NCBI GenBank assembly: GCA_965644315.1
Contig: CBFFRQ010000045.1
Span: 24,093-88,092 of the forward strand
DNA from: Caecitellus pseudoparvulus
Taxonomy: Eukaryota > Bigyra: Bicosoecida
Reading direction: 5' to 3'
DNA: 64,000 nt
The translations under genes and the position numbers were made by a program. The notes below the pieces were generated by a model that saw only the letters and a list, made by a program, of their open reading frames with translations, was not told the origin of the DNA and searched no databases. Positions 1 through 9,890 of the stretch are shown here, piece by piece. The stretch's first letter is position 1, and every line of letters begins with the position of its first letter.

Positions 1-460
1 GCGCACAAGCGGCGCTGCCGGGGCGAGCGGGGCGGCGTACGCCCCACCCGCCCCTCAGGCCCAGCAGACCTCGGCAGGGCCGCCTGTCACGGGCACCACC
101 ACCTCGCGCCGCCTGAAGCTGCGCACGGCTGGCGCAGAGGCCCAAGCGCCTGCCCCCGCCTCGGCGCCGCCCCCAGCAGCCACTGTGCCGCCGCCACCCG
201 TGGCAGCGCCCCCCCCCGCTGTGCAGCCGCCAGTGCACCCCACCCCTGCTGCGCCCGTGGCGGGTGCCGCCCCCATGGCAGGCATGGCAGCCATGCTGGG
301 AGGCGGCGGCTCCGCAGACCAGTCCTGGCTCAACGAGGTGGCGCAGCGCCCCGAGGTGCGCCAGGAGATCAACCGCATCCTGTCCTCGGACGACGGCGAC
401 CCCAACGCCAAGGTCACCGCCATCGCCGACTTGCTGCGGCGGTACCAGCGCGAGACGTGA
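1..460 (+). CDS. 3' end of an unidentified Ala/Pro-rich protein (partial)
   Basis: The reading frame is open from base 2 to a TGA at 458-460, giving about 152 visible residues; the 5' part lies outside the window. The visible part is first a low-complexity stretch rich in Ala, Pro, Gln and Thr, then a Met/Gly patch, then a C-terminal block of about 45 residues containing QRPEVRQEINRILSS and ending in RRYQRET. This last block looks like a folded amphipathic helical element and is the only non-repetitive part. I do not recognise the family. The gene converges on the PGM3 homologue, with 76 bp between the two stop codons. Confidence 0.55.
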   Translation, partial: RTSGAAGASGAAYAPPAPQAQQTSAGPPVTGTTTSRRLKLRTAGAEAQAPAPASAPPPAATVPPPPVAAPPPAVQPPVHPTPAAPVAGAAPMAGMAAMLGGGGSADQSWLNEVAQRPEVRQEINRILSSDDGDPNAKVTAIADLLRRYQRET

Positions 461-536
461 CGCAGTGCCAGCGCGCTGGGCACGTCCCACCCCCTCACAA
501 TGCATTGCTACCGCAGGCGCTGGCCGTGTGCCACGC

Positions 537-2278
537 TCACGCAGACGCCGCCAGGGCAGCCTGCCGCACCGCCTCGGCCAGCGCATCCGCTGCCTCCTGG
601 CTACCTGCCTCAGCGTACACACGCACGACATTCTCCGTGCCGCTGGGCCGCACAAACGCCCGCGCACTGGGGCCAGCCGCCGCCACCGCCTCGTCGATGG
701 CGGCCTGCAGCGCTGCCGGCTGCTCCAGCCGCGTCTCGGAGGCGTTGGGCACGAACAGGGAGCGGTCGGGCACCGCCGCCTTGAGCTGGCGCGAGGGCAG
801 GTCGTCGTACAGGCCGTCCCACTCCTGCAGTGTCCAGCCCTGCAGCATGAGCACCGCCTCGCAGAACAGGGCGTCTGACACGGCGTCGCCGACGGCCTGG
901 TTGATGAGGCGTGAGGCGGCCAGCAGGCGCCGCGCCGCAGCGCGAGCTTTGGGCGGCGCTGCTTCGTCCTCCGCCACAGCAGTCAGGCGGGCCAGCACCG
1001 CCGGCGTGAACAGCACCGTCCCATGTCCGTTGGCCTCGAAGTACACGCCGATGTCAAAGGCCGTGGCGGCGTGGTGCACGTACTTCACGCCGGTCTTGGC
1101 CAGCACCACGGGCAGGCCCAGCGTCTTCGTGATGTACGCGGTGCTGGCTCCGTTGGCGTAGGCAGTCTGCACCACGCCCACGTTCACAGCGTCCTCCTCC
1201 GCCTGGCCCTCCCCCGGCGTGGCGCAGGGCCACCCCAGGTCCTTCAGCTGGCTCTGCAGGAACACACTGGCCAGAACAGCGATGGCGTCGCCGTCCAGCA
1301 GCGTCCACGTGTCGCCCTTGTAGTAGTGGAACACCACTCGATCAGCGTCGCCATCCAGGGACGCAGCTGGGCCAGGCGTCACGTCCGTGAACCCTCGTGG
1401 GGGCAGGCGCTGCTTCTGTGCGTACTCGGCGCCCGCTGCGTCGTTCAGCAGGGCAGCGTCGCTGCCCTCTGGCGAGTTCACCACCTTCAACTGCACTGGC
1501 TGGGGCAGGAGGGGCGCCAGGGCGCTCACAGTCGTCGCACCCACCCCGTGTGCGCAGTCCACAGCCAGGGCGGGGCGTGGGCCCATGTCCGCCCCCTCCG
1601 CCAGCAGGTCTGTCAGCGCCTGGGCCATGAAGGCGTAGTAGCCCTGCACGCTGGCAGAGGCGTGCAGCGTGGCGTCCGTCGCGTTGGTGGCGCGGACGAC
1701 ATGGTGCACGACTGGCGTGGGCACGACGCCGATGTCACGGACTGCCACGCCCACCAGCGCGACACCAGCGACCACCAGGTCCCGCAGAGCAGGACTGGAG
1801 GGGCGCGTGTCGCGCCCCACAACCACGCTGGCGCCACTGCCCTCCTGCACAGCGGCGGCGGGGGCCAGGGCTGCCAGAGCGGCAGCGGCGTCGTCAGGCG
1901 ACGCGTTGGCGATGGCGCCGGCATGCACCTCCCACTCTGCAGCCAGCATGCCGCCATCTGCGTCCACCAACTTCATCCCATTGTCCTTCACGGGGTTGTG
2001 AGATGCCGTGATCATCACGCCCACGGCCTGCGAAGTGGCGTGGTGGGCGCATGCTCTGCACCAGTGGCCAGGGCTCCAGGCCGACACACCTTGCCCGTCA
2101 CCTGCGCCCGCAGCGCAGCCAACACGCCCATGCGCAGGCAGACGGCATCCAGCAGCCCAGCTTCCATGCGGAACCCTGCCGTGCCGTAGGCGTACTTTGT
2201 GCCTGCCGGGGGAGGGGTCTCCTTGAACGCTGCACTCGCAGAAGCCTGCCAGGCAGGCGCAGCTTGCTCGGCGGCCAT
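537..2278 (-). CDS. PGM3: Phosphoacetylglucosamine mutase (AGM1/PGM3 family)
   Basis: This enzyme interconverts GlcNAc-6-phosphate and GlcNAc-1-phosphate in cytosolic UDP-GlcNAc synthesis, which feeds N-glycans, GPI anchors and chitin-like polymers. There are two exons, 2278-2090 and 2027-537, with a 62-bp intron; splicing yields 559 residues, close to the usual ~540 of the family. Exon 1 holds the family start YGTAGFR. Directly after the splice is the phosphoserine loop ITASHNP. The metal-binding loop DGDADR, the sugar-binding FEANGHGT and the phosphate-binding RPSGTEN near the C-terminus are all present, so an active enzyme is expected. The start is the ATG at 2278; a longer in-frame reading from upstream lacks the exon 1 motif and is an unspliced artefact. 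The gene is divergent from the alpha/beta hydrolase. Confidence 0.95.
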
Positions 2279-2578
2279 GGCAGCCGCTGCCCAGGAGGAC
2301 GATAGGAGAGAGAAGCAACGAGAGGAAATATTGGACGATGTTCGGGGCGTGACTGTGCGTTTTGTCTGTTTTGGCGGCTGGGTGGCGGCGGCAGGGGCTC
2401 AGCAGGCGGGGGGACGCGCGGAATTTGACCCAGCCAACAATTCTCACGCCCAAACACACTCGAAAACCGCCCTTTGACGTACACTTTCAAATATTTTCGC
2501 CAACCCAATAAAAGAAGCGTGTGTTCCGCTTCCGCTTGCCGCCTCGCTTCGTCGCTGCGCCTTGTGCAGCGGACGGGT
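2279..2578. promoter_or_regulatory. Divergent promoter between PGM3 and the alpha/beta hydrolase
   Basis: These 300 bp separate two divergent start codons. A copy of the recurrent element, GCGGAATTTG, lies at 2418-2427, about 140 bp upstream of the PGM3 ATG. I see no convincing TATA box. Confidence 0.35.
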
Positions 2579-3665
2579 ATGTGGCATGCCCGCAGGCTGC
2601 CCTTTCTCGGCGCAGCGACAGCAACAGCAGCGGCGGCGCGATCTGTGAAGCAACTGCGACTTGCTGCAATGGGGGCTTCGCAGTCCCTGCCCAAGGTGGC
2701 CTCCAGCTCGCTTGCGACGCCCCTGGACGCCGAGCCCCGCCTGCTGCAAGTGTACGTGCCTGGCTTGCGCACAAGCTGCCTGACTGCCACAGCGCACTGC
2801 TTCCCTTGCCCCCGCCACCAGAGACGGTCTGCGTATCGGCATCACTGACTCCATGCCAGATGGGGGCGAGGAAGCCACGATCCTGGCTGTGCACGGCTCC
2901 CCCGGCAGTGTGCGTGACTGGCGGTACCTGGCGGGGGCCCTGGCGGAGCGTGCGCCCACTCTGCGCCTGCTCCGAGTGGACCTGCCAGGATACGCCAGCA
3001 GCTCAGACGAGACCTTGCATGCTGCGCTGAGCGGCCGGGAAGACTGGGCCCCCCTCCTCCGCGCCATTGCAGCTCAGGTGGGCGTGCAGACCCCCCTGGT
3101 GGTGCTGGGGCACAGCAGTGGTGCGCATGTAGCTCTCAGCTTCGCGGCAGGGGCGGGGGCAGGGGAAGGCCTGCCTGGTGCTGCAGGGCTGGCCCTGGTA
3201 AACCCCATCGGGCTGAGCCCCCACAAGGGCATCTCGCCCTTCTGGCTGGTCCAAGCCTTGGGCTGGCCGCTCACGTGGACCTGGGCCAAGCAGGCATGGG
3301 CGGCAGGCGTGCTGCACCCCCTGTACACCAGCGTGCTCGGCTTCTCGCCCCGCACGTCAGTGGCGGACGTCAGCTTGAGCCACCGCCGCACGATGCACCT
3401 GGACTTTCCCGCAGCCAACGCCGCTGCAGCGACTGTGGCCGACGAGGGTGTGCCCACCCTGGTGGCATGGACGGCTGACGACAACTTGGTGCAGGAGAGC
3501 ATCAGCACTCGCCTGGCGCGAGCGCTGCCACACGGGCCCAGACTGGCCTTCCCCTCAGGCGGCCACCATGCGCAGAAGTACCACGCTCACGACATTGCTG
3601 ACGCACTCGCTGCACTTGTGCGAGACTACATCCTCGCCAGCGACAGCGATGAGGCAGACGGATGA
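2579..3665 (+). CDS. Alpha/beta-hydrolase fold protein, probably mitochondrial
   Basis: Two exons, 2579-2751 and 2822-3665, are joined across a 70-bp intron. The junction restores LLQVDGLRIGITDSMPDGG in frame; without splicing the first frame runs into a stop. The 338-residue product has the oxyanion-hole segment HGSPGS, a nucleophile elbow GHSSG (catalytic Ser), a late acidic residue in TADDN and a catalytic His in GGHHAQ, so the Ser-Asp-His triad looks complete. The first ~30 residues from the ATG at 2579 are rich in Arg, Ala and Leu with no acidic residue (MWHARRLPFLGAA...), typical of a mitochondrial presequence. An internal start at 2669 is possible. The substrate cannot be told from sequence; esterases, lipases and epoxide hydrolases share this fold. 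Confidence 0.85.
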
Positions 3666-3762
3666 GGCCTGCAGGGGGTGCCGTCTGGCCCTGCCTCGTG
3701 AGTGGGTGGTGCATTGGGACAGCGGGTGCGGCCAGGTGCCGCTGGCTGTGTTGACACGCCCA

Positions 3763-5106
3763 TCACACCTTGCCAGCCAGCACGGCGGTCTCGTACGGCG
3801 TGAAGGCTGGGATGCCGGTGATGCAGCGGCCCAGGATCAGCGCATGCACGTCGTGTGTGCCTTCGTACGTGTTCACCGCCTCCAAATTCAACACGTGGCG
3901 GATGACGCCGTACTCGTCCGAGATGCCGTTGCCGCCCAGCATGTCACGTGCCTCCCGAGCAATGGCCAGCGCCTTCCCGCAGTTGTTGCGCTTGACGACG
4001 CTGATCATCTCGGGGGGTGCGTTGCCCGTCTCGCGCTGGCGGGCCACCTGGATGGCGCCCAGCGTCCCCAGGCTGATGTCTGTCGCCATGTCCGCCAGCT
4101 TCTTCTGGATGAGCTGGTTGGCGGCCAGCGGCGCGCCGAACTGGTGCCGCTCCATCGTGTACTGCCGCGCAGTGGCGTAGCAGTACTCGGCAGCGCCCAG
4201 AGACCCAAAGGCGATGCCCAGGCGCGCTGAGTTCAGGCACGAGAAAGGCCCGGTGAAGCCCTTGGCCTTGGGCAGCATGGCCGACGCCGGCACCTTGACG
4301 TCGTCGCAGAAAATCATGCCTGTGGGGCTGGCACGCAGGCTGAACTTGCCCTCGATGCGGGGGGCCGTCAACCCGGGCGTGTCCTTGTCCACGACGAACC
4401 CTCGCAGGGTGCCGTCCTCTGTACGTGCCCAAATGACGAACACGTCGGCGATGGGGCTGTTGGTGATCCAGTTCTTGCTGCCGTTCAAGATCCAGTCACC
4501 CCCTGGCCCTTGCTTGGCTGTCGTGAGCATGCCCCCCGGGTCGCTGCCGTGGTTGGGCTCCGTCAACCCGAAGCAGCCCACGAGGTCGCCGCTCGCCAGG
4601 CCGGGCAAGTACCTCTCCTTCTGCTCCTCCGAGCCGAAGGTGTTGATGGGGTGCATCACCAAGCTGGACTGCACGCTCATCGCAGAGCGGTAGGCAGAGT
4701 CCACCCGCTCCACCTCCCGCGCCACCATGCCGTAGCTGACGATGGAAGCGCCGACACACCCGTACCCCTCGATGGTCACGCCGAGCAGCCCCAGGGACCC
4801 CATTTCGCGGAAAATCTCCCTGTCGAACTTCTCGTGGCGGTGCCCCTCCAAAGCACGCGGCAACAGCTTCTCTTGGCAGTATGTGTGGGCCGTTGACTGT
4901 GCAGGTTGGCGCGGGAAGCGTGACACGGGCGAAGCGCGGAAATTGCATGCTCCCACACTCACCTCAATCATTCGCTCTTCCTCTGTCAGCAGGGAGTGCC
5001 ACTGCAGAGGGTCATCCCACTGCAGCTGGTTGCTAGACATGCACCGCACACCAGGCACCCCTCGACGGGCAGCTGCTGCTGCTACTGCGCTTGCGCGGGC
5101 CAACAT
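3763..5106 (-). CDS. GCDH: Glutaryl-CoA dehydrogenase, mitochondrial
   Basis: This FAD enzyme converts glutaryl-CoA to crotonyl-CoA in Lys/Trp breakdown. The exons are 5106-4963 and 4896-3763, giving about 425 residues. Family signatures run throughout: the [16 protein letters not shown] block, [32 protein letters not shown], and the C-terminal [16 protein letters not shown], whose Glu is the catalytic base. The N-terminus [16 protein letters not shown] fits a mitochondrial presequence. The 66-bp intron is a multiple of three and has no stop, so the unspliced frame also looks open. Comparison with known GCDH proteins, which have no equivalent of the 22 intervening residues, supports removal. 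The intron carries the GCGGAAATTG element. Confidence 0.95.
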   Translation of the reverse strand: MLARASAVAAAAARRGVPGVRCMSSNQLQWDDPLQWHSLLTEEERMIEVSVGACNFRASPVSRFPRQPAQSTAHTYCQEKLLPRALEGHRHEKFDREIFREMGSLGLLGVTIEGYGCVGASIVSYGMVAREVERVDSAYRSAMSVQSSLVMHPINTFGSEEQKERYLPGLASGDLVGCFGLTEPNHGSDPGGMLTTAKQGPGGDWILNGSKNWITNSPIADVFVIWARTEDGTLRGFVVDKDTPGLTAPRIEGKFSLRASPTGMIFCDDVKVPASAMLPKAKGFTGPFSCLNSARLGIAFGSLGAAEYCYATARQYTMERHQFGAPLAANQLIQKKLADMATDISLGTLGAIQVARQRETGNAPPEMISVVKRNNCGKALAIAREARDMLGGNGISDEYGVIRHVLNLEAVNTYEGTHDVHALILGRCITGIPAFTPYETAVLAGKV

Positions 5107-5296
5107 GCTGGGCGGGTGCGTCACAGGTGAAGTGAACTGCTACGAATTCGCCCCACGAGACAACCCGGGAGACTGGCAACGCATGCAGTGTACAAATGCA
5201 AGGACAGGGGGTTCAACTAATTCATTGTTCGTGTGGGCAGATTTGACGAGCGAGTACAAGTGGCGGCCGATCCCAAACGCCAAAAGTTGCGCCGCT

Positions 5297-6934
5297 TCAC
5301 TCAGAAGCTTGGCTGCGTTGCTTGTTGCGGTTCCTGCGCTGCCGACGGGGCTTGTCAGCACCTGCAACAGACACATCCGACTTGGCTGCTGCTGCCTTGG
5401 CGCCGCCCTTCTGACCAGACCCGCCGCTGGCTGCTGCTGCCTTGGCGCCGCCCTTCTGACCAGACCCGCCGCTGGCTGCTGCTGCCTTGGCGCCGCCCTT
5501 CTGACCAGACCCGCCGCTGGCTGCTGCCGTCTTGGCGCCGCCCTTCGGACCAGACCCGCCGCTGGCTGCTGCCGCCTTGGCGCCGCCCTTCGGACCAGAC
5601 CCGCCGCTGGCTGCTGCCGCCTTGGCGCCGCCCTTCGGACCAGACCCGCCGCTGGCTGCTGCCGCCTTGGCGCCGCCCTTCGGACCAGACCCGCCGCTGC
5701 CTGCTTGCGAAGACCTCTGGCCACGCTGACTTGTGCCAGCAGACTTCCTCTCCTGAGCTGAAGGTGACTGGGCAGGACGGGTGACCTGCAAGTTGCCTCG
5801 ACGACTGCCAGCCGTGCTGGCGGGCTGCTTGGACCTGCCCTGGCTGGCAGGCGCCTCAGATCCACCCCTCCGGCCACGGCCATACCGTTGCCGTGGTTGG
5901 GGAGCTGCATCGCCGTACGCGACATCCACCTTCTGCAGCTCACGGGACAACTCCGACACCTCTTGTGCCAGCTCATCCGCCTGGAAGAGACTCTCCATGT
6001 GTGCTTCATACAGCATGCATGCGGTGTCCACAGCACCCTTCCGCCCAAGCATGACGATGTCCAGGGGGTCTGACGGGCCGGAGCTGCGCACAGGCGCATC
6101 ACCAGGCCTGGGCAGGGGCGCCCCACGGGGAACGATGTCGATCTGCATCACCTGGGACCGAGACTGGATATCACGGATGGTGGAGCCGCCTGCACCCACC
6201 ACAAACCCAACCTGGGAGCCCACAATGGGGATGCGCTCCACGACAAAGTTCATGTCTGCCTTGGCAGCCGCCACTGCCCCCGGCGTACCCTTGATGCGCA
6301 CAGTGCAGGTGTCCTTGTCGATCACCACACGCTCGATGCCGTCCATGCCCTCCAGGCGGGCAATGTTCGCGCCGCCCTTGCCAATGACCAGGCCGAGAGC
6401 CTCCCGAGGCACCTTGAACTCAGCACGGCGACCCTGGCGCACTTCCTCCTCCACAGACGCCATCTCAGAAACCAGCCGCTCCTTCAAACGGCGCTGCTCG
6501 TGCAGGGCAATCTCTTGCTGCAGGCGGAACTCAAGCAGTGCCCGGCCAGCACGCAGAGTGTCCATGTCCGAGGCTGACACGACGAACTGTGCCTTGCCCT
6601 GCCGAAGCACCACGCACTCAACGGACTCCACGCCAGCCTTCTCTCGCACGACATCAGCGAAGCTCCGCCCGCTCTCCGACATGCTCCAGTCAAACATCTC
6701 ACGTGGAATGTCCACAGACGCGCTTCGGTGCCCTCGCTGTGCCCTGCCACCACCGCGAGGGGCAGAACTTGCAGCGACTGCCTTCCCTCGCCCCTTACCA
6801 CCAGCACTTCTGCTGTCCTTCCCACCTCGGGATGGGGATGGCGCACCCGCGCTGGGGACCTTCTCAGCTGGTGCAGTCTGCTTCTTACCGGACCTGCGTC
6901 CGCGTCGGGGTCCGGGCGAGCCTGAATCTGCCAT
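5297..6934 (-). CDS. FMRP/FXR-like tandem KH-domain RNA-binding protein with a C-terminal repeat tail
   Basis: A single exon codes for 545 residues from the ATG at 6934. The N-terminus is basic and low-complexity. Two adjacent KH domains follow: EFKVPREALGLVIGKGGANI (GxxG loop GKGG), then IVGSQVGFVVGAGGSTI (GAGG), with the linker VVIDKDTCTVRIKG strongly resembling the KH1-KH2 unit of FMR1/FXR proteins. The C-terminus is an RGG/Lys-rich region ending in seven 15-residue repeats (ASGGSGPKGGAKAAA and Gln variants) and a basic tail. The likely role is mRNA binding, translational control or RNP granules. The FMRP-like assignment rests on the KH pair only; I did not find Agenet/Tudor domains. Confidence 0.8.
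   Translation of the reverse strand: MADSGSPGPRRGRRSGKKQTAPAEKVPSAGAPSPSRGGKDSRSAGGKGRGKAVAASSAPRGGGRAQRGHRSASVDIPREMFDWSMSESGRSFADVVREKAGVESVECVVLRQGKAQFVVSASDMDTLRAGRALLEFRLQQEIALHEQRRLKERLVSEMASVEEEVRQGRRAEFKVPREALGLVIGKGGANIARLEGMDGIERVVIDKDTCTVRIKGTPGAVAAAKADMNFVVERIPIVGSQVGFVVGAGGSTIRDIQSRSQVMQIDIVPRGAPLPRPGDAPVRSSGPSDPLDIVMLGRKGAVDTACMLYEAHMESLFQADELAQEVSELSRELQKVDVAYGDAAPQPRQRYGRGRRGGSEAPASQGRSKQPASTAGSRRGNLQVTRPAQSPSAQERKSAGTSQRGQRSSQAGSGGSGPKGGAKAAAASGGSGPKGGAKAAAASGGSGPKGGAKAAAASGGSGPKGGAKTAAASGGSGQKGGAKAAAASGGSGQKGGAKAAAASGGSGQKGGAKAAAAKSDVSVAGADKPRRQRRNRNKQRSQASE
5383..5699. repeat. Coding minisatellite, 45-bp unit, seven copies
   Basis: Seven tandem 45-bp units lie inside the KH-protein gene. 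Each encodes a 15-residue Gly/Ala/Lys repeat on the minus strand. Four units carry Pro and three carry Gln at one position (PKGG versus QKGG), and the variants are grouped, suggesting spread by unequal exchange. The unit length is divisible by three, so gain or loss of copies keeps the frame. Confidence 0.95.
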
Positions 6935-7708
6935 GGCACGGGAAGGCGTGGTGACGAGGCGTTTCACACAAATCCGCTGCAGTGCTTTGAAGGCACAGTG
7001 CAAGCAGGCGCTTGCAGAGCAAACTCAGTCGAGGAAAGAAGCACCACGTCGGCAGGCAGTCACATTCGATGTTGCTGGGCGTCTGGAATGGCGACGATGA
7101 CCGTGGAAGGATGGAACCGCCGGCGGCACTCTCACAACGTTTCGTTGCATCATTCACGGGACTCATTTATGTCCTGACTTCTAGCTCCAAGCCTGCATTC
7201 GCTCCACAGTACTTTCAGAAAGCCCTCCACGCATTGTCACTACTCCATTGCTGACCAGCTGGTTGCGTTGTGGTTCCCGTAAGTGTCTCACCTCCGGCCA
7301 GTCACTCTTGTTTGCGCCGTTTGGCTGGCTGTGCCTTTCCCCTCTGCTGTGTCGAAACGCCCAGACGTGGCCTGGGATGGCTGCCAGCACAACCCAGCTG
7401 GATGTGTTGGCGAGAAGGTGGCAGTTTGTGTTAGCATGTCTGTGCCTTCAGAGCCATGCTGTGCGGTAGGGTGGAGCAACCACACCTGAGCCGCCACTGG
7501 CTCAGCTGCGGAATTTGCCATCATCCGCAGCCCACTCTGGTGCCCTCTTTGAGGGAGCTACACGGCTCCACGGAGCCCACCCTTCCCATCAAGTGCTTCA
7601 GTCTCCCCCGCATTCCCACTGTGTCTATGCGTGTCTCTTGTGTGCACCTGGCCCCACTGCTGACCTCGCCCTGCATTCGCAGACACACACAGCAGCACCC
7701 CGACAGCC
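6935..7708. promoter_or_regulatory. Divergent intergenic region, KH protein and RPS6
   Basis: This 774-bp stretch contains no protein I can support. It must hold the promoter and 5' leader of RPS6 and the promoter of the KH gene. TGCGGAATTTG at 7507-7517 matches the recurrent element, about 195 bp before the RPS6 ATG. A pyrimidine-rich stretch ending CATTCGCAG at about 7681 would suit the 3' splice site of a 5'-UTR intron, which is common in ribosomal protein genes; this is inference. Confidence 0.35.
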
Positions 7709-8416
7709 ATGAAGCTGAACCTGGCCAACCCCGCCACCGGGGCCATGAAGGTCCTGAACATCGATGACGAGAAGGTGCTCGTCAACTTCTACGACAAGCG
7801 CATGTCTCAGACCGTCCCCGGCGACATCCTGGGTGATGAGTTCAAGGGCTACGAGTTCAAGATCACCGGCGGAAACGACAAGCAGGGTTTCCCCATGATG
7901 CAGGGCGTCATGTCCGCCAACCGCGTGCGTCTGCTCATGTCCAAGGGCTTCTGCTACTACCGCCCCCGCCGCACCGGCGAGCGCAAGCGCAAGTCTGTCC
8001 GTGGCTGCATCGTCGGCCCCGACCTTGCCGTGCTCAACCTGCTGGTGACCCAGACCGGCGAGAGCGAGGTTGTCGGACTCACCGATGAGGCCAGCGCCCA
8101 GCCCGCCCGCCTCGGCCCCAAGCGTGCCAACCACATCCGTCAGCTGTTCAACCTGACCAAGGAGGACGACGTCCGCAAGTACGTCATGTCCCGCGAGGTC
8201 AAGCAGAAGAACGGCAAGACCACCACCAAGCGCCCCAAGATCCAGCGCCTCATCACCCCCAAGACCCTCGCCCGCAAGCGCGCCCGCATGGCCGCCAAGG
8301 AGGCACAGCGCGTCAAGTCCATCAAGGAGGCTGAGGCGTACGAGGCCCTGCGCTCCAAGCGCCTTGCTGAGCGCAAGGAGCGCAAGAGCAGCCGCAAGAG
8401 CAGCCGCAAGGAGTAA
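7709..8416 (+). CDS. RPS6: 40S ribosomal protein S6 (eS6)
   Basis: The 235-residue intronless frame begins [14 protein letters not shown] and matches eS6 along its length: the [22 protein letters not shown] segment, [25 protein letters not shown], and a highly basic C-terminal helix. The C-terminus ends in a Ser/Arg/Lys cluster (SSRKSSRKE), where eS6 proteins are phosphorylated downstream of TOR signalling. Codon use is strongly biased to C-ending codons compared with its neighbours, as expected for a very highly expressed gene. Confidence 0.97.
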   Translation: MKLNLANPATGAMKVLNIDDEKVLVNFYDKRMSQTVPGDILGDEFKGYEFKITGGNDKQGFPMMQGVMSANRVRLLMSKGFCYYRPRRTGERKRKSVRGCIVGPDLAVLNLLVTQTGESEVVGLTDEASAQPARLGPKRANHIRQLFNLTKEDDVRKYVMSREVKQKNGKTTTKRPKIQRLITPKTLARKRARMAAKEAQRVKSIKEAEAYEALRSKRLAERKERKSSRKSSRKE

Positions 8417-8651
8417 ATTTGCGTTGCACTCTTCACAGCAATGCATTGATTGGAGGTTCACGTGGCTCCTTCCCAGGCAGGGATGCCGATGAGGTGAGAC
8501 GCAGGGCGAGGCCGGTCCAGGACGTGTGGGAGCGCTGTGACTGAGCGTCAGCATTGTAGCCTGGGCAGCTGGGGCATTGAGACAGCGGTGACACAAAACT
8601 ACTCCCATCATCAGTACACAGCGTGCATCAGAATGCAGTTGCTCAGGCGAA
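8417..8651. other. RPS6 3' flank, no gene seen
   Basis: This stretch follows the RPS6 stop and precedes the conserved ankyrin-gene leader. I see no coding frame with support. Confidence 0.4.
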
Positions 8652-8732
8652 CCTGTGCAGTGTCGCCCGTGCTGCTGTGCAGGCGAGTTTGTAGGCGAGT
8701 GCAGGAGGTGCGGAAACTGAATTCCCCACGCC
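8652..8732 (+). promoter_or_regulatory. Conserved leader/promoter of ankyrin gene 1
   Basis: About 80 bp directly before the ATG are shared with the other three ankyrin paralogues. Shared parts are a GCTGCTGTGCAGGCGAG block and then TGCGGAAACTG (8709-8719), about 14 bp before the start codon, within the sequence CACGCCATGGCTG. The CTGTGCAG part could be a 3' splice site of a leader intron. Conservation across four non-coding leaders implies a functional core promoter or translation leader. Confidence 0.6.
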
Positions 8733-9890
8733 ATGGCTGATGGCAGCGACAGTGAGTCAGTGGTGGGGCGATGGAAGGCTGCATGTGAATCTGAGCAGGC
8801 AGATGTACTGCTGGATTTATTGGAAGAGTGTGGTGGTGGCCCCCGGCAGGGAGGATTGACAAGCGACGAGACAACGGCTGGCTTTATCGTTGCTTGCCGG
8901 CTCGGGCACCTTGAATTGCTTGACAAGATGCTGGCATTGGAGGGGGGCGTCGCTGTGGATGTACACGCAGAAGTTGAGGGTGAGGCTGAGGCTGAGGCAA
9001 GCTTTCTCGTTGCCTGTGCGAACGGGCACTTGGGCGTGGTGCGAAAGCTCTTGTCGCTGACAGGTGCTCGCGAGGTGAATGTTCATGTGGGAGTTGAGGG
9101 TAGCCCTGAGCTTGGGTTCATTGTTGCCTGTTTCAATGGTCACATTGATGTGGTGCGCGAGCTGCTTGAATTGAAGGGACATCGTGAGGTGGATGTGCAT
9201 GCAGTTGATGGCGATGGGCCTGAGGCCGGCTTCCGACTTGCCTGTACGTATGGGCACCTGAATGTGGTGCGCGAGCTGCTTGAATTGAAGGGACATCGTG
9301 AGGTGGATGTGCATGCAGTTGATGGCGATGGGCCTGAGGCCGGCTTCCGACTTGCCTGTACGTATGGGCACCTGAATGTGGTGCGCGAGCTGCTTGAATT
9401 GAGGGGGCACCGTGAAGTGGACGTGCATGCTGGGCCAGAGGGCAATCCTGAGGCTGGCTTCCGACTTGCCTGTCGCATTGGACATATAGAAATTGTGCGT
9501 GAGCTTCTGGCGTTGACCGGACATCGTGAGGTGGATGTGCATGCGGGGGACGTTGATGGGCCTGAGGCTGGCTTCCGACTTGCCTGTTGGAATGGGCATG
9601 TGGAAATTGTGCGGGAGTTGCTGGCGCTGAGCGGGCTTCGTGAAGTGGATGTTCATGCTGGAGATCGACGTGGATCCGAGGCTGGCTTTCGCCTTGCGTG
9701 CAAGGAGGGACACTTTTGTGTGCTGCGAGAGCTGTTGGGACTCACTGGCCATCGAGCGATCCCTCTGCAAACTCGACTTGCCGCTGGAAAGGCAGCTGTG
9801 CAGCAGGGCAAAGATGCCGTGTGGGCTGGCACCAGCACTCGGCAAGGCCGCACGGCCGTGCTACTGCTGCGGGCTTCAGTTGGAGCATAG
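8733..9890 (+). CDS. Ankyrin-repeat family protein, copy 1 (ank1)
   Basis: The 385-residue intronless protein has three parts. The N-terminal cap begins MADGSDSESVVGRWKAAC. About eight ankyrin-type repeats of 37-39 residues follow; they follow the pattern GFRLACxxGHxxVVRELLxLxGHREVDVHAG. A C-terminal cap contains GLTGHRAIPLQTR and AVWAGTSTRQG. Both caps are conserved in all four copies here while the repeats vary, as expected of a binding scaffold. The DVHAG-DGPEAGF loop between helices is longer and more acidic than in standard ankyrin repeats. No signal peptide or membrane segment is seen. The partner is unknown. The antisense strand is also open, a side effect of the periodic composition. 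Confidence 0.85.
   Translation: MADGSDSESVVGRWKAACESEQADVLLDLLEECGGGPRQGGLTSDETTAGFIVACRLGHLELLDKMLALEGGVAVDVHAEVEGEAEAEASFLVACANGHLGVVRKLLSLTGAREVNVHVGVEGSPELGFIVACFNGHIDVVRELLELKGHREVDVHAVDGDGPEAGFRLACTYGHLNVVRELLELKGHREVDVHAVDGDGPEAGFRLACTYGHLNVVRELLELRGHREVDVHAGPEGNPEAGFRLACRIGHIEIVRELLALTGHREVDVHAGDVDGPEAGFRLACWNGHVEIVRELLALSGLREVDVHAGDRRGSEAGFRLACKEGHFCVLRELLGLTGHRAIPLQTRLAAGKAAVQQGKDAVWAGTSTRQGRTAVLLLRASVGA
9148..9402 (+). repeat. Exact 114-bp internal duplication in ank1
   Basis: About 140 identical bases recur at an offset of exactly 114 bp (38 codons, one ankyrin repeat), for instance GGACATCGTGAGGTGG at 9177 and 9291. No difference is seen between the copies, so one repeat was duplicated very recently. 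Confidence 0.9.

Noticed and set aside
1023-2189. A 388-codon plus-strand frame across PGM3
   Set aside because: The PGM3 motifs on the minus strand are unambiguous and the plus frame has no recognisable feature.
5376-5700. CRISPR-like array
   Set aside because: Units are contiguous without spacers and code for protein in a eukaryotic gene.
5233-5784. Plus-strand repeat protein (PSDQTRRW repeats)
   Set aside because: It is the opposite strand of the 45-bp minisatellite; the minus frame continues into KH domains.
8817-9845. Long open frames antisense to the ankyrin genes (also 10899-11564, 14418-15206, 22043-22915)
   Set aside because: They follow the 114-bp periodicity of the sense repeats and appear in every copy without start context or independent conservation. 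They are shadows.
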